A DNA stretch of 64,000 nt, taken from Aminobacter ciceronei. GTDB lineage: Bacteria; Pseudomonadota; Alphaproteobacteria; Rhizobiales; Rhizobiaceae. The stretch covers positions 1 to 64,000 of the forward strand of contig NZ_JACJHY010000001.1 of assembly GCF_014138625.1 (NCBI RefSeq). Direction: 5' to 3'. This document shows, one piece after another, positions 36,099-47,400 of the stretch; within the stretch, counting starts at the first letter, position 1, and every line of letters begins with the position of its first letter. Below the pieces are notes generated by a model. The model ran no database searches, was not told the origin of the DNA, and worked only from the letters and a program-made list of their open reading frames with translations. Position numbers and translations under genes: made by a program.

Positions 36099-37751
36099 TC
36101 AGGCCTCGTCGAGCCACACCTTGCCGTAATCGTGCTCGAAGGTCGGATGCATGCCGCCACCCTTCACCGCAGCGACCGAGTGGTTGTAGAGCTTGCGCCA
36201 GAACGGCTGGATGATGATGCCGGAATCCTGCAGGGTCTGTTCGATGTCCTTCATCATTTCCTTGCGCTTGGCGACGTCGGCGACGGCAAGTGCGGCGTTC
36301 AGCTTCTTGTCCCACTCAGGGTTCGACCAGGCGCTTTCGTTCCAGGCTTCACCGGTGCGGTAGGCCAGCGCCAGGACCTGCACGCCGAGCGGGCGCATGT
36401 TCCAGTTGGTCATCGAGAACGGGTACTTCGTCCAGTCGTTCCAGAAGGTCGAGCCGGGCAGAACGGTGCGCTTGACCTTGATGCCAGCCTCGCGCAGCTG
36501 GGCGGCGATGGCGTCGCCGGTGTTCTTGTGCCAGTCCTCGTCGACGGTGATCAGCTCATGCTCGAAGTCGGCCTGGCCGGCTTCCGCCATCATCGCCTTG
36601 GCCGCCGCCGGATCGCGGGCCTGCTTGGGCAGCTCGAAATATTCCGGATGGATCGGCGCGACGTGGTGATTTTCGGCGACGGCACCCGCATTGCCATAGC
36701 CGAGCTGCAGCACGACCGCGTTGTCGACGGCCTTGTGCAGCGCCTGGCGCACCTTCTGGTCGTCATAGGGCTTGTTGGCGACGTTGGTGCGGGCGACGAT
36801 GGTCGCCGCGGTCACGACTTCCGACTTGACCAGGCCGAGGCCGTCAAGGATCGACACGTAGTCGGCCGAGGTTTCGAAGTTGGTGTGGACTTCGTTGGCC
36901 TCGAAGGCGCTGACCATGGCGGCCGGATCGGTGCCGTAGTCGATCAGCTCGACGCCGTCGAGATAGACCTCGCCGTTCCACCACTTGTTGTCCTCGCGGC
37001 GCTTGTAGACCACCTTCGAGCCGACGTCATAGGAGACGAGCTCGAACGGGCCGGTGCCGATCGGGCAGGCTTTGAAGTCGCCGCCCTTCTCATCGAAGGT
37101 CTTGTGGACGATGAGGCCGGGATAATCGCAGAGGTTCGGGATGATCGAGATGTCGGAGGTGGTCAGCTTGAGCTTGACCGTCATGTCGTCGACCTTCTCA
37201 ACCGAGCCCTCGCGCAGCTTGCCGGTCTTCTCGTCGACCAGCGTGCCGAGGCGGCCTGGCATCGAATTGCCTTCTGCGCTCTTGTCGGCCCAACGCGTGA
37301 AGTTGAAAATCACGTCGTCGGCGTTGAACACATCGCCGTTCGACCAGGTCACGCCCGGACGGACATGCAGGACATATTCGGTGGCGTCGTCATTCACTTC
37401 CCAGCTGGCCAGCAGATAAGGCTCGAAGGTGTATTTGTCGGTGTATTTGACCAGCGGCTCGATCGCCTGGCGCTCGGCATTGGCGATCTCGGACCAGTCC
37501 GCCTTGCGCGGATCCTTGGGGTCCTTGATCCACTGTGCAACCTTCAGGACGCCGCCTTTCTTGGCTTCCTGCGCCTGGGCTTCGACAGGCATGGCAAGAC
37601 CGATCATGCCATAGGCCATGGCTGCGGATGCGCCAAAGGTCGTTGCCATCGCGAGGAACTCGCGACGGTCCATCTTGCCGTCTACGACAGCACTTGCCAG
37701 CTCACGGATGTGGCCGGGAACAAGATCAGAGTTGCTCTTGTAGAATGTCAT
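36099..37751 (-). CDS. Peptide ABC transporter substrate-binding protein, Tat-type signal
   Basis: This 550-aa SBP_bac_5 family protein has a Tat-like leader ([20 protein letters not shown]) ahead of the mature start near [10 protein letters not shown]. Family hallmarks include [28 protein letters not shown] and a late [16 protein letters not shown] region. A Tat leader is unusual among Dpp/Opp binding proteins, which mostly use Sec, and suggests folding before export. The ATG at 37751 has GGGAGACGGAA upstream. First gene of the four-gene operon. The ligand may be a peptide or another oligomer and cannot be fixed from sequence. Confidence 0.9.
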   Translation of the reverse strand: MTFYKSNSDLVPGHIRELASAVVDGKMDRREFLAMATTFGASAAMAYGMIGLAMPVEAQAQEAKKGGVLKVAQWIKDPKDPRKADWSEIANAERQAIEPLVKYTDKYTFEPYLLASWEVNDDATEYVLHVRPGVTWSNGDVFNADDVIFNFTRWADKSAEGNSMPGRLGTLVDEKTGKLREGSVEKVDDMTVKLKLTTSDISIIPNLCDYPGLIVHKTFDEKGGDFKACPIGTGPFELVSYDVGSKVVYKRREDNKWWNGEVYLDGVELIDYGTDPAAMVSAFEANEVHTNFETSADYVSILDGLGLVKSEVVTAATIVARTNVANKPYDDQKVRQALHKAVDNAVVLQLGYGNAGAVAENHHVAPIHPEYFELPKQARDPAAAKAMMAEAGQADFEHELITVDEDWHKNTGDAIAAQLREAGIKVKRTVLPGSTFWNDWTKYPFSMTNWNMRPLGVQVLALAYRTGEAWNESAWSNPEWDKKLNAALAVADVAKRKEMMKDIEQTLQDSGIIIQPFWRKLYNHSVAAVKGGGMHPTFEHDYGKVWLDEA

Positions 37752-38025
37752 TTCCGTCTCCCATTGCAGCTGTAACGTTACCATTTCGCATCCGATTGCC
37801 GTTGTCAAAACGGTCGGACGTCATCGTTCCCATAGGTAAGTCTGCAATTTTGAACGGAGAGCAGTTCGCGTGATAGCGACAGAGTTGGCGCAAAAATGGT
37901 AATGCGTTGCGGATTCGTCGGAATCTTCGCCCCAAGCTAATATGCCCGGGTTCCGACAATCGCCGGCATTGCCACGACACATCGCCTGATATGTCAGCGC
38001 AGGGGTTACCCGAGCGGCAGCCCGC

Positions 38026-41000
38026 TCAGTATTCCTTCTCGTAGAAGATGCCGCCCTTGGCCTCGCCGGAGTCCGTCGCCTGGCCGCGCAGCTTGACGCC
38101 GCGGCCGACATTCAGGTCGATCGTCGCCTTGCCCGAGCCAGGCTGGTCGCCGGCCTCGATCGACAGATAGGTACGGTCGTTCAGATACTTGCCGACGGCA
38201 ACCGAAGTATCACCTTGCTCGTTAGTCTTGATGTCGAGGTCGTCGACGCCGAGCGTCGCACGCAGGCTCGACAGCAGCGACGTCGAACCACCGATGCCGG
38301 CCATTTGGGCAGCGGCGTCGGCAAGCTGGGCGATCTGCAGCGGCGACAGATTGGACATCGAACGGCCGAAGATCAGCCGCGCCAGCACTTCGTCCTCCGG
38401 CAAAGCCGGAACCGAGGAGAAGGCGAATTTCGGATTGTTGGCCTCGCCCGAGATGCCGATGGTGACGGTGGCGTCGCCGGCTGTCGTCTCGGCGGCGAAG
38501 TTGATCGTCGGCACGAGCGAGCCCGAAAAACCGACCGAACCCTGGGTGAAGTTGAGTCGCTTGCCCAGAATGGACAGGCGGCCACGGCGCAGCGTGAACT
38601 CACCCACCGCCTGCGGCGATGCCGACGAGCCCGACAGGCGCAGCGAGCCACCGAGCTCGGCGTCAAGACCACGGCCCTGGACGAAGATCTGGTTGGGCGC
38701 GTTGACGGTGACGTCGAGCATCAGCGCGCCGCTGCCTCCGCTGGCCTTCGCCGGCGGACGCATCGCGTCCTGCTGGGCGACGACCGCCTTGGGCGCGTTC
38801 TTGTGCTTGACGTCGACGGCGGTCAGCGCGCCGGGGAACTTTTCCGGAATGCTGATGACGGTGCGTGCCAGATTGATTGTGCCCGACAGCACCGGCGCCG
38901 AAACCAGCGGTCCTTTGATCGCGATGTCGCCGCCAAGATTGGCGGTGACGACGCGGCCGTCGGTGTAGCGACCGTCGGTCAGCTTGATGGAGATGTCGGC
39001 CGGGAACCCCTGCGCCGCATTGGTGCCGACAGTACCGCTCGCGGTGAGCTGGCCGCCCGTCGACAGCGCGCCGGTCAGGCGGTTGATACGGGCAACGCCG
39101 GCGGCAATGCCGATGTCGAGATTGATGTCGTTGATGGCGATGCCCGACTGAGCAATCAGAAGCCGCGCACCGGAAGCGCGGATGCTGCCGCCGATGACAG
39201 GTGACGTGGCGGGGCCGCGCACCTGGACGTTGACGTCGGCGGAACCGTTCAGCGCCATGCCCTGGGCGGCCAGCGTGCGGCCAAGGAACTGGAATGGCAC
39301 GGGCCCCTGGAAATTGAGGTCGAGCGCCACCGGCTTGGCAGTGGTGACGACACTGCCGCCCCCCTTGATCGCGAGGCCCGACCCTTCGCTGATCGTCGAC
39401 TGGAAGGTGAGCTTGCCACCGGCGAAAGTGCCGGTCGAGCCGATGTTCATGGCGCCGAAGCCGGCCCCCGTTGTCTGTGCGGTCGCGGCACCCGCGACCT
39501 TGAGGTCGTAGCCGACTGTCGGATTGGCGGCAGCGCCCGAGACCTTGACCGTACCCGAGATCGAACCGGCGGCACCAAGACCAGGCGCGAAGGAATTGGC
39601 AAGCGAAGCCGGCACATTGGCCAGCGTGGCGTTGAGGTTGAGCGCCGAGCCCGCCGTGCCGGAGACAGTCGCCGTGCCGCCGCCGAGATTGAGCGCAAGC
39701 TTGTCGAGGCTCGTCGTACCGCCTGATATCGAAACCGTCGTCGGCCGCGCGATGGCGGCCTTGATGCCACGCATGACGGCTTCGCCCGAGGCGAGCTCGA
39801 TGGTGGTGGTGCCGCCAGCGAGCTTGACGCGACCGGCGGCCTTGGCCGGAATGTCGGCAACGGTGGCGCCACCGGAGAAGCCGGTCCATTCGCCATCACG
39901 CTTGAGGTCGACATCGATGCCGGAAATGACCGTCTTGCCCGAGGTCACCGACTTGGCCTTGATCGTACCAGAGATCGCCGGCGCCTTGAGGTAGTTGAGG
40001 ATGTCGGCGTTGATGGAAACGCCATTGGCGGCGAGATCGCCACGCTTGAGCGAAGCGGTGCCCAGTTCAAGGCGCGCCTGCGGGACATCGCCTGAACGCG
40101 TGAAGTCGATCTTGCCGCGCAGATCGCCTTCGGCCTTTTCGAGCGCAAGTGCTGCAAGTGGGCCGATATCGGGCATGTTGATGGTGACCGTGCCGAGCGG
40201 CGCGAAATCCTGGTCGAGGACCAGGTCGCCCGACAGCTTGTTCTCGCCCAGCGACAGCGACAGGCCCTTGATCTCGCGCTTGCCGTCTGATGTGGCGAGC
40301 ACGGCACTGCCCTGGAGCGGTTGACCGGCGACGTTGCCCGAAAGTGCCACATTGGCGGCCGGGTTGGCCGGGTCGACCTTGCCTGTTGCCTTCAGGCTGA
40401 GCCCGGTGATTTCGCGCGCCGCCGCTTCGATGCGGTCGCTGGTGACGGTCAGTGAGATGTCGGGGGCGGTGCGCGCGCCCTTGGCGGTCAGGGCGAAATC
40501 CACCGCACCCTTGGCATCCTTGGACAGAAGCGAGATGTCGGCGAAGGAACCCTCGAGGTCGGCATCGACATCGGTGCCTTTCATGCGGGCCGTGCCGCTG
40601 GCGGTGAGCGCGCCCGAGGTGAATTCGATGGCGTTGGCGGCGAAGCTGCCTTCGGCATCGCGGCTCGCGGTGGCCGAAAACTGCGTGCGCTCGGCGAGCG
40701 CAATACGGACGCCTGCCGGCAGCGCGCTGGAAGCTACGTCGGCCCTGACGCCGAGTTCGAGCGACAGGTCAGCCAGGTTGAGCTTGGCGTTCAGCGCGCC
40801 GTTGAGCGTGTCGCTGCGGATCGTGCCTTCGTCGACGGCGACCTGATCCTTGCTGATGGAGCCCGCCATGTCGACCGCGACACGGCCGGCGACCAATGGT
40901 GCAAGCGTGGCGACATCGGTCTTGAGTTCGGCGACGCCGAGCTTGATCGACAGCGGGCCGCTGCGGTTGGCAATGTCGAAGCCTTCGGAATGGGCGGCGG

Positions 41001-42201
41001 CGGCGATGTCGCGCAGCTCGGTATTGCCGGCGATGACCGACAGCAACGAGGCGCTGAAATCGACCCCCGGCTCCTTGCCGTCGCCGAAGGCGCGCAGGCT
41101 GGCGGCGTTGATGGCAACGGTGACCGGCTGGGCATCGCTGCCGAGGCTGAGCACGATCGGCCCCTCATTGGCCTTGACGTCGAGCGACAGGTCAGTGGCA
41201 CCTTCCGGATCGAGCGAACCGGCTGCTGTGGCCGTCAGCGCGCTGCTGGCGACGGTGGCGCGTTCGATGTCGAGGCCGCCCGTCGTCGTGCGCGTGCCGG
41301 CGACGTCGAAAGTGGTGTTGCCGGCGAGCAGCGGCTTGAGCGCTGCGGGCAGGAAATCCTCGAAGGCGCCGTCGCCCTTGGCCGAGATGACGTTGCCGTT
41401 GTCGGTCAGCTGATGGGTGCCGGAAATCCGGGTGACGACCTTGCCATCGACGGCGAAGGTGCCGTTGCCGCTCCAGTTGGCAGCAGGCCCCTCACCCGCA
41501 ACGACGAGTTCGACCGCCGGCTGGTTGGGCAGCTTTAGGATATTGGCGATGATGCCGCCAGCAGGCTCAGAGGCGCGGATGTTGAGCGCGATGCGGTTGT
41601 CGGCGGGCGCAAAGGCGATGTCGGCGTCGACGACGCCCTGCTTCCCGTCGCTGCGCGAAACGTTGAGCTTGGTCTCGATGCCCAGCGGCGAACGGTCGGC
41701 GCGCAGCATGCCCTTGGCGGCAAGCTCGGCGATGCCGGTTCCAGCCAGCGCTTCGCCGAGCGCGATCTCGGGCAACTCGATCGCCTTGATGTCGACGGAA
41801 ACCGGCAACGACAGGCCGCCACCGCTGCTATCCTTCTTCGTGCCGCCCTGCGGCAGGCGGGCAAGCTCGATGCGGTCGGCGGCGATCCTGCCGGCGCGGA
41901 AGGTGCGCGACAGAAGCGCCAGCGGCGACCAGTCCACAGAGACGCCGCGCAGAGCGAGCCATGCGCCCTGGGCGTCTTCGATGACCACGTTGTCGAGCCG
42001 GAGATTGCCCGACCAGATGCCGTTTAGTCCGCTCAGCCTGATCTTTTGGTCGGGCGTCGAGGCGACGCTGGAGATCAACCCAGCGAGGTTTTCGCGGCCC
42101 TTCGAGGTCAGCGTGAAGACGGCGGTGGCGCCAATGACGAAGGCCAGCACGACAAGAACCGCGATGCGGAGGATGCGCAGGATTTTCTTCAGCATAACCA
42201 T
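38026..42201 (-). CDS. tamB: Translocation and assembly module inner-membrane protein TamB (DUF490)
   Basis: This 1391-aa protein has one N-terminal membrane anchor (ILRIAVLVVLAFVIGATAVF). A long region of repeated amphipathic beta strands follows, rich in Ala/Gly/Asp, as in AsmA-like lipid-transport groove proteins. The C-terminal DUF490 domain ends in the family pattern (RLIFGRSMSNLSPLQIAQLADAAAQMAG and DINVGRGVKLRG-like strands). TamB spans the periplasm, partners TamA, and supports outer-membrane protein insertion or phospholipid transport. It begins 5 bp after tamA, which is the classic pair. Length is normal. Confidence 0.92.
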   Translation of the reverse strand: MVMLKKILRILRIAVLVVLAFVIGATAVFTLTSKGRENLAGLISSVASTPDQKIRLSGLNGIWSGNLRLDNVVIEDAQGAWLALRGVSVDWSPLALLSRTFRAGRIAADRIELARLPQGGTKKDSSGGGLSLPVSVDIKAIELPEIALGEALAGTGIAELAAKGMLRADRSPLGIETKLNVSRSDGKQGVVDADIAFAPADNRIALNIRASEPAGGIIANILKLPNQPAVELVVAGEGPAANWSGNGTFAVDGKVVTRISGTHQLTDNGNVISAKGDGAFEDFLPAALKPLLAGNTTFDVAGTRTTTGGLDIERATVASSALTATAAGSLDPEGATDLSLDVKANEGPIVLSLGSDAQPVTVAINAASLRAFGDGKEPGVDFSASLLSVIAGNTELRDIAAAAHSEGFDIANRSGPLSIKLGVAELKTDVATLAPLVAGRVAVDMAGSISKDQVAVDEGTIRSDTLNGALNAKLNLADLSLELGVRADVASSALPAGVRIALAERTQFSATASRDAEGSFAANAIEFTSGALTASGTARMKGTDVDADLEGSFADISLLSKDAKGAVDFALTAKGARTAPDISLTVTSDRIEAAAREITGLSLKATGKVDPANPAANVALSGNVAGQPLQGSAVLATSDGKREIKGLSLSLGENKLSGDLVLDQDFAPLGTVTINMPDIGPLAALALEKAEGDLRGKIDFTRSGDVPQARLELGTASLKRGDLAANGVSINADILNYLKAPAISGTIKAKSVTSGKTVISGIDVDLKRDGEWTGFSGGATVADIPAKAAGRVKLAGGTTTIELASGEAVMRGIKAAIARPTTVSISGGTTSLDKLALNLGGGTATVSGTAGSALNLNATLANVPASLANSFAPGLGAAGSISGTVKVSGAAANPTVGYDLKVAGAATAQTTGAGFGAMNIGSTGTFAGGKLTFQSTISEGSGLAIKGGGSVVTTAKPVALDLNFQGPVPFQFLGRTLAAQGMALNGSADVNVQVRGPATSPVIGGSIRASGARLLIAQSGIAINDINLDIGIAAGVARINRLTGALSTGGQLTASGTVGTNAAQGFPADISIKLTDGRYTDGRVVTANLGGDIAIKGPLVSAPVLSGTINLARTVISIPEKFPGALTAVDVKHKNAPKAVVAQQDAMRPPAKASGGSGALMLDVTVNAPNQIFVQGRGLDAELGGSLRLSGSSASPQAVGEFTLRRGRLSILGKRLNFTQGSVGFSGSLVPTINFAAETTAGDATVTIGISGEANNPKFAFSSVPALPEDEVLARLIFGRSMSNLSPLQIAQLADAAAQMAGIGGSTSLLSSLRATLGVDDLDIKTNEQGDTSVAVGKYLNDRTYLSIEAGDQPGSGKATIDLNVGRGVKLRGQATDSGEAKGGIFYEKEY

Positions 42202-42206
42202 CGCGG

Positions 42207-44144
42207 TCAGAACGCCTGGCCGACGCCGGCGTAGAAGCCATAGCTGGGGTCGCCCGGCCCCGGATTGAGCGGCACGGCGACGTCGACACGCAGCGGGCCG
42301 AATGGCGTGAGATAGCGGACGCCGATGCCGGCGCCGACCTTGACGGTTCCGAAATCGGGGAACTGCCTGGCGGAAACCGTGCCGGCGTCGATGAACGGCA
42401 CGATGCCGATCTTGTCGTTGTAATTGTAGCGGATCTCGACCGAGGTCTCGGCATAGGACAGGCCGCCCGTCGGCTTGCCGTTGATCTCCGGGCCGATGCC
42501 CTGGTAGGCGTAGCCGCGCACCGAGCCGCCGCCGCCGGAATAGAAGCGCCGGTCGGCCGGCACGTCGTCGAGGCCAGCGCCGAGGATCGAACCCATGGCG
42601 ACGCGGCCGGCGAGAACGAACCGGTTCTGGTCGCCAAGGCCGTAATAGGCCGAGCCCTCGCCCTTCAGCTTGACGAAGGCGTTGCCGTTCAGCGCGTCAT
42701 AGGTCGGCTCGACATAGGCGAGCGCGCGGAAACCGCGTGTCGGGTTGAGCTTGTCGTCGCGATTGTCGAAGGCATATTGCAGCGGTGTCGAGACCAGCAG
42801 GTAGCGCTTGCCATCCGGATTGAGTGCGTCCTCGATGTCGGAATAGTCGACAGCGAGCGAGGCCGAGACGGTCTGCTGCCTGGTCAGCTCGTAGGAGACG
42901 CCAGCATTGCCCTTGACCGAGAAGATGTCATAGGCATCGGGGTGCTCATAGGACGCCTTGAGGTTGGCGAAGAACTTCGAGGCAGGCCCGATGACGCCAG
43001 GCTTCTCGAACATGATGCCGGCATTGTAGTTGAGCTTGCCGAGTTCGGTGGTGTCGCTGATGCGGCCGATCGAACCGCTGATGCGCAGCTTTTCGGCACG
43101 GCCGAACAGGTTGCGGTGGCCCCAGTAGCCTTCGAGCCCCGCACCTTCGGTGTTGGAATAGGTGGCGCCGGCTCCGAAATAGCGCATCTTGCGCTCGCTG
43201 ACGCGGACGTCCATCGGGATGTTGCCGGTCGGATCGAGCGCCAGCGCCTCATTGATCGACACCGAGCTGAACACTTCGAGCGCCAGGAGGCGGTTGCGTG
43301 CCTCCTCGATTTCCTTGGGCGAGTATTTCCGGCCGGGTTCCAGCCCCGTCATGTAAACGGTGAAGTCGCGATCGACCGCCTCGGTGCCTTCGACCGTCGT
43401 TGCGCCGTAACCGGCGATCGGGCCTGCGGCAACGTCGAGGGTGACGTCGAGCGTGGTGGTAGCGTGATCCGCGACGATGGTCCGGCTGGTCACCTTGGCG
43501 AGCGGCCTGCCCTCTTCCTTCAGCGCGCGCACGATGCCGGCCTCGGCCTTCAGGATGGCGTCGGAGGCGGCATTGCCGCCCGCGATCAGGCCGAAATCTG
43601 CGCCCCTGATGTTGGCGGCATCGCCCTTGAGCACAATATCGCCGAGCGTGAACATCGAGCCGGGCTGGACCGTAATGCTGACCGGGACGGGCTGTGGCCC
43701 GTCGAAGACGGCGTCAGGAGCGAGGTCGTCGAGATTCTTGCCGGCAATGGAAATGGTGACGACGCCATCATAGTGCGCCTTGGAGAACAGTGCGGCGACG
43801 AGGCGCTCGCGGTCGTTGCGCGCCTTGGCGAGCAGGCCGAGCGAGCCGGAGACCGGCCGATCCTCCTCGCCCTTCAGCAGCGAGGCGTTCTCGATCGCTT
43901 CCTTCAGGTCATCGTCAGTGGTGTCGACTTCGAAGGTAACGGCATAGTCGAGCGGGTCGACAACGTCGGCGTCGTCTTCCTTCGACGAGCCCCACAGCTT
44001 GATCCCGAAGATTTCGAAGGCTGAGGCGCCCTGGGTCTCCACGGCCAGGATGCCTGAAGACAACAGCATTGCAACTGCCGCGCGCGGAAGCGCACGGGCG
44101 ATCGTTGGTCTGTCGAATCCACGCAAACGCCGCACAAACATCAA
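42207..44144 (-). CDS. tamA: Outer-membrane assembly factor TamA (BamA/Omp85 family)
   Basis: This 645-aa protein has a signal peptide (hydrophobic AAVAMLLSSGILAV), about 280 residues of POTRA domains (VTFEVDTTDDDLKEAI and SITVQPGSMFTLGDIVLKG) and a 16-strand barrel. The barrel keeps the Omp85 loop-6 motif GSVRGYAYQGIGPE and ends in a C-terminal aromatic (YAGVGQAF), as outer-membrane barrels do. It is cotranscribed with tamB, and the pair is divergent from the A2M gene. The 283-bp gap between the divergent starts should hold both promoters; I found no clear operator in it. Confidence 0.93.
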   Translation of the reverse strand: MMFVRRLRGFDRPTIARALPRAAVAMLLSSGILAVETQGASAFEIFGIKLWGSSKEDDADVVDPLDYAVTFEVDTTDDDLKEAIENASLLKGEEDRPVSGSLGLLAKARNDRERLVAALFSKAHYDGVVTISIAGKNLDDLAPDAVFDGPQPVPVSITVQPGSMFTLGDIVLKGDAANIRGADFGLIAGGNAASDAILKAEAGIVRALKEEGRPLAKVTSRTIVADHATTTLDVTLDVAAGPIAGYGATTVEGTEAVDRDFTVYMTGLEPGRKYSPKEIEEARNRLLALEVFSSVSINEALALDPTGNIPMDVRVSERKMRYFGAGATYSNTEGAGLEGYWGHRNLFGRAEKLRISGSIGRISDTTELGKLNYNAGIMFEKPGVIGPASKFFANLKASYEHPDAYDIFSVKGNAGVSYELTRQQTVSASLAVDYSDIEDALNPDGKRYLLVSTPLQYAFDNRDDKLNPTRGFRALAYVEPTYDALNGNAFVKLKGEGSAYYGLGDQNRFVLAGRVAMGSILGAGLDDVPADRRFYSGGGGSVRGYAYQGIGPEINGKPTGGLSYAETSVEIRYNYNDKIGIVPFIDAGTVSARQFPDFGTVKVGAGIGVRYLTPFGPLRVDVAVPLNPGPGDPSYGFYAGVGQAF

Positions 44145-44427
44145 GGCACCGTAACCTCCAATCCTAAAATTGGAATGAAGTTTCTGGCATTTCGTAAAGC
44201 AGCCACATTCGATATGTCAGAATTCATTGGGCAAATGAACGACAGCCGGGCCAGGGATTCGGGTGTTGTCATCGGAGCGAACCGCATGGGCGGGCAATAC
44301 CATGCACGGCGTCCAAGACAAGTATCAACGTAGCAGGCGGTGCCTGCGTGGCTGCAGTATTGACTGGACTGTGGCAAGCTTAACATGTCGTCTAGAGCGA
44401 CGATCAGGGTGGTGGAGGGAATTGGCG

Positions 44428-47400
44428 ATGCGTGCGCTGCGGGCTTTTCCGGTATTCGTTCTTCTCGTTTTGGCCATGGCATTCGGGCTGGCCAACACAT
44501 TCGAGGCTGCGGCGGTCGAAGCCCGGCGCGTCGTGACGACCGACAACTCCGACTATTTCGGTTTCGACCTGCGCTCGGAGCAAAATGTCAGCCTCGACCA
44601 GTGCCAGACCTCGTGCATGGGCGACCAGTCCTGCCGCGCTTTCACCTACAACACCAAGGCGAAATGGTGCTTCCTGAAATCCGACTTCGCCACGATCAAG
44701 TCGTTCACCGGCGCGGTTGCCGGCAAGGTCGTGCCGGTCAGTGGCGAGCCTGACATCGGCGCGCCGGCCGAACTTACGTTCTTCCCGGCGTCGATGGTGG
44801 ACGAGGCGCGCCAGTATCGCAGTGCGCTGACCACCAATGCGACCGTCGATCCGGCGCTCGGCCTCGCCGCGCTGATCGATGCCGGCGAGCAGGCGCTCCT
44901 GGGCGGCGACGGCCGCACGGCGATGCAGAAGTTCCGCGCTGCAGCGATCATCCTGCCCGACGACGCCGCGATCTGGACGCGCCTCGCCCGCGCCACGCCG
45001 ATGGTGTCGCCGATCAACGGCGAAGAGACCGCGTCGCTGCTGCGCGACACGACCTCGACCGCCTACAACGCCTATCTTTTGTCGCGCTCGGCGACCAACC
45101 GCGCCGAGACACTGGCGCTTTTGGCGCGCGGCCTCGACAAGCGCGACATGTTCCGACCCTCGCTACAGGCTTATGAAGCGAGTCTCGCACTCGACAATTC
45201 GGCCTCCATCCGCGCCGAATACGAAGACCTCAAGGCACGAAAAGGCTTCCGCGTCGTCGAGCACACCATCGACGCCGACACGACCTCGCCGCGCGTCTGC
45301 GCTCAGTTTTCCGAGGCGCTGGTCAAGACGGGCGTCGACTATGCCCCCTTCGTCACGATCGACGACCAGGCGCCGAAGAGCGTCGAGGCCAAGGACCAGC
45401 AGATCTGCGTCGAGGGTCTGCAGCACGGCCAGCACTACCGCGTGACCTTCCGCTCCGGCCTGCCGGCAGCGCTCGGCGAGGTGCTGGAAGCACCCGTCGT
45501 GCTCTCTGTCTATGTCCAGGATCGCGGCCAGTCGGCCCGCTTCACCGGCGACAGCTTCGTTTTGCCGTCGACCGCCCGCCGGGGCATCCCCGTCGTGACG
45601 GTCAACATGGAAGCTGCCGACATGAAGCTCTACCGCATCGGCGACCGCGCGCTGGCGCAGTTGCTTTCCGGCTATCAGTTCCTGCGCCAGCTCGACGGCT
45701 ATGACCTGTCCTCGATCGCCGACCAGATGGGTGAGCCGGTGTGGGAAGGCCAGCTGGCGATCACAAACGAGCTCAACAAGGAAGTGACGACCTCCTTCCC
45801 AGTCGACGAGGCACTGCCCAACCGCAAACCCGGCGTCTATGTGCTGACCGCCCAGCCTGTCGACGACAAGAGCGACACCTGGGCGACCAAGGCGACGCAG
45901 TGGTTCGTTGTCTCCGACATCGGGCTTTCGACCCATACCGGCCAGGACGGGCTCAACGTCTTCGCCCGCTCGCTCGCCTCGGCCAAGCCTATCGCCGACG
46001 CGGAACTGACGCTGCTTGCCCGCAATAACGAAATCCTCGGCACCGGCAAGACCGACGCCGAGGGCCGCGCCACCTTCAATCCGGGCCTGACCCGCGGCAG
46101 TGGCGGCCTGGCGCCGGCTGTGCTGATGGCGAGGCAAGGCGACGCCGATTTCGTCTTCCTCGACATGACCCGCGCAGGCTTCGACCTGTCCGACCGTGGC
46201 GTCACCGGACGCGCCGCACCGGCTGCGCTCGACATTTATGCCTGGACCGAGCGCGGCATCTACCGCGTCGGCGAAACCGTCCATGCGGCAGCCCTTGCCC
46301 GCGATGATGCTGCCAATGGCGTCGACAACCTGCCGCTGACCTTCATCTTCACCCGCCCCGACGGCGTCGAGGACCGGCGCGTCGTCAGCCAGGGCGGCAA
46401 TTCAGGCGGCCACAGCGTCGACCTGCCGCTGTCGTCAGCCGCCATGCGCGGCACCTGGACGTTTGCCATCTACACCGACCCGAAGCAGCCGGCGGTGTCG
46501 AGCCAGATGTTCCTGGTCGAGGATTTCGTACCCGACCGCATCGAGTTCACTCTAACTTCCGACCGTAACGAGATCGCCGCTGGCGAAACCGCCGAAGCCA
46601 CCGTCGACGGCCGCTTCCTCTATGGCGCACCCGCTGCGGGCCTGGCACTCGAAGGCGAGCTGACACTGTCGACCAAGCGCCAGTGGGACAGCTTCAAGGG
46701 CTACTATTTCGGCCTCGCCGACGAGCAGGAAGGCGAAGCTACACGTATTCCGCTGGCCGACCTGCCTGTCGTCGGCGATGACGGCAAAGCGACCTTCCCC
46801 ATCTCCGTCGACCAACTGCCGTCGACGACGCGCCTGATCAATGCAGCACTCAGCGTGCGCATGCGCGAGACGGGCGGACGCGCTTTCGAGGAAAAGCTCG
46901 ACATCGGCATCCGTCCGCAGGCAACGATGATCGGCATCCGGCCCGACTTCTCAGGCGAGGAAGTGCCGCAGGGTGGCACCGCCAAGTTCAGCCTGATCGC
47001 CGCCGAACCCGGCGGCAAGCGCACCGAGCTCAAGGGCGCGCAGTGGTCGCTGGTCAAGGTCGAGCGGAACTACCAGTGGTACCGCTCCGGCAATTCGTGG
47101 AATTACGAGCCGGTGACCTTCACCAAGTCGGTGGCATCAGGCCAGGTCGATCTCACCGCTGGCGCCGAAGCAACCGTTTCGCTGCCCGTAGACTGGGGCC
47201 GCTACCGCCTCGAAGTCGAGACGGCCGATCCGGCCGGCCCGGCGACAAGCTATGAGTTCGACGCCGGCTGGTATGTCTCGGCGACCTCGACCGAGACGCC
47301 CGACGGCCTCGAGGTCGCACTCGACAAAGAAAAGTACGTGGCTGGTGAAGTCGCCAAGCTGCAGGTTTCGCCGCGCTTTGCCGGCGAGCTCCTGGTGACC

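Noticed and set aside
31740-37775. Very long plus-strand open frames (744, 728 and 648 codons) over the peptide transporter genes
   Set aside because: They mirror the real minus-strand genes and read as Arg/Asp/His/Gln-rich shadow sequence.
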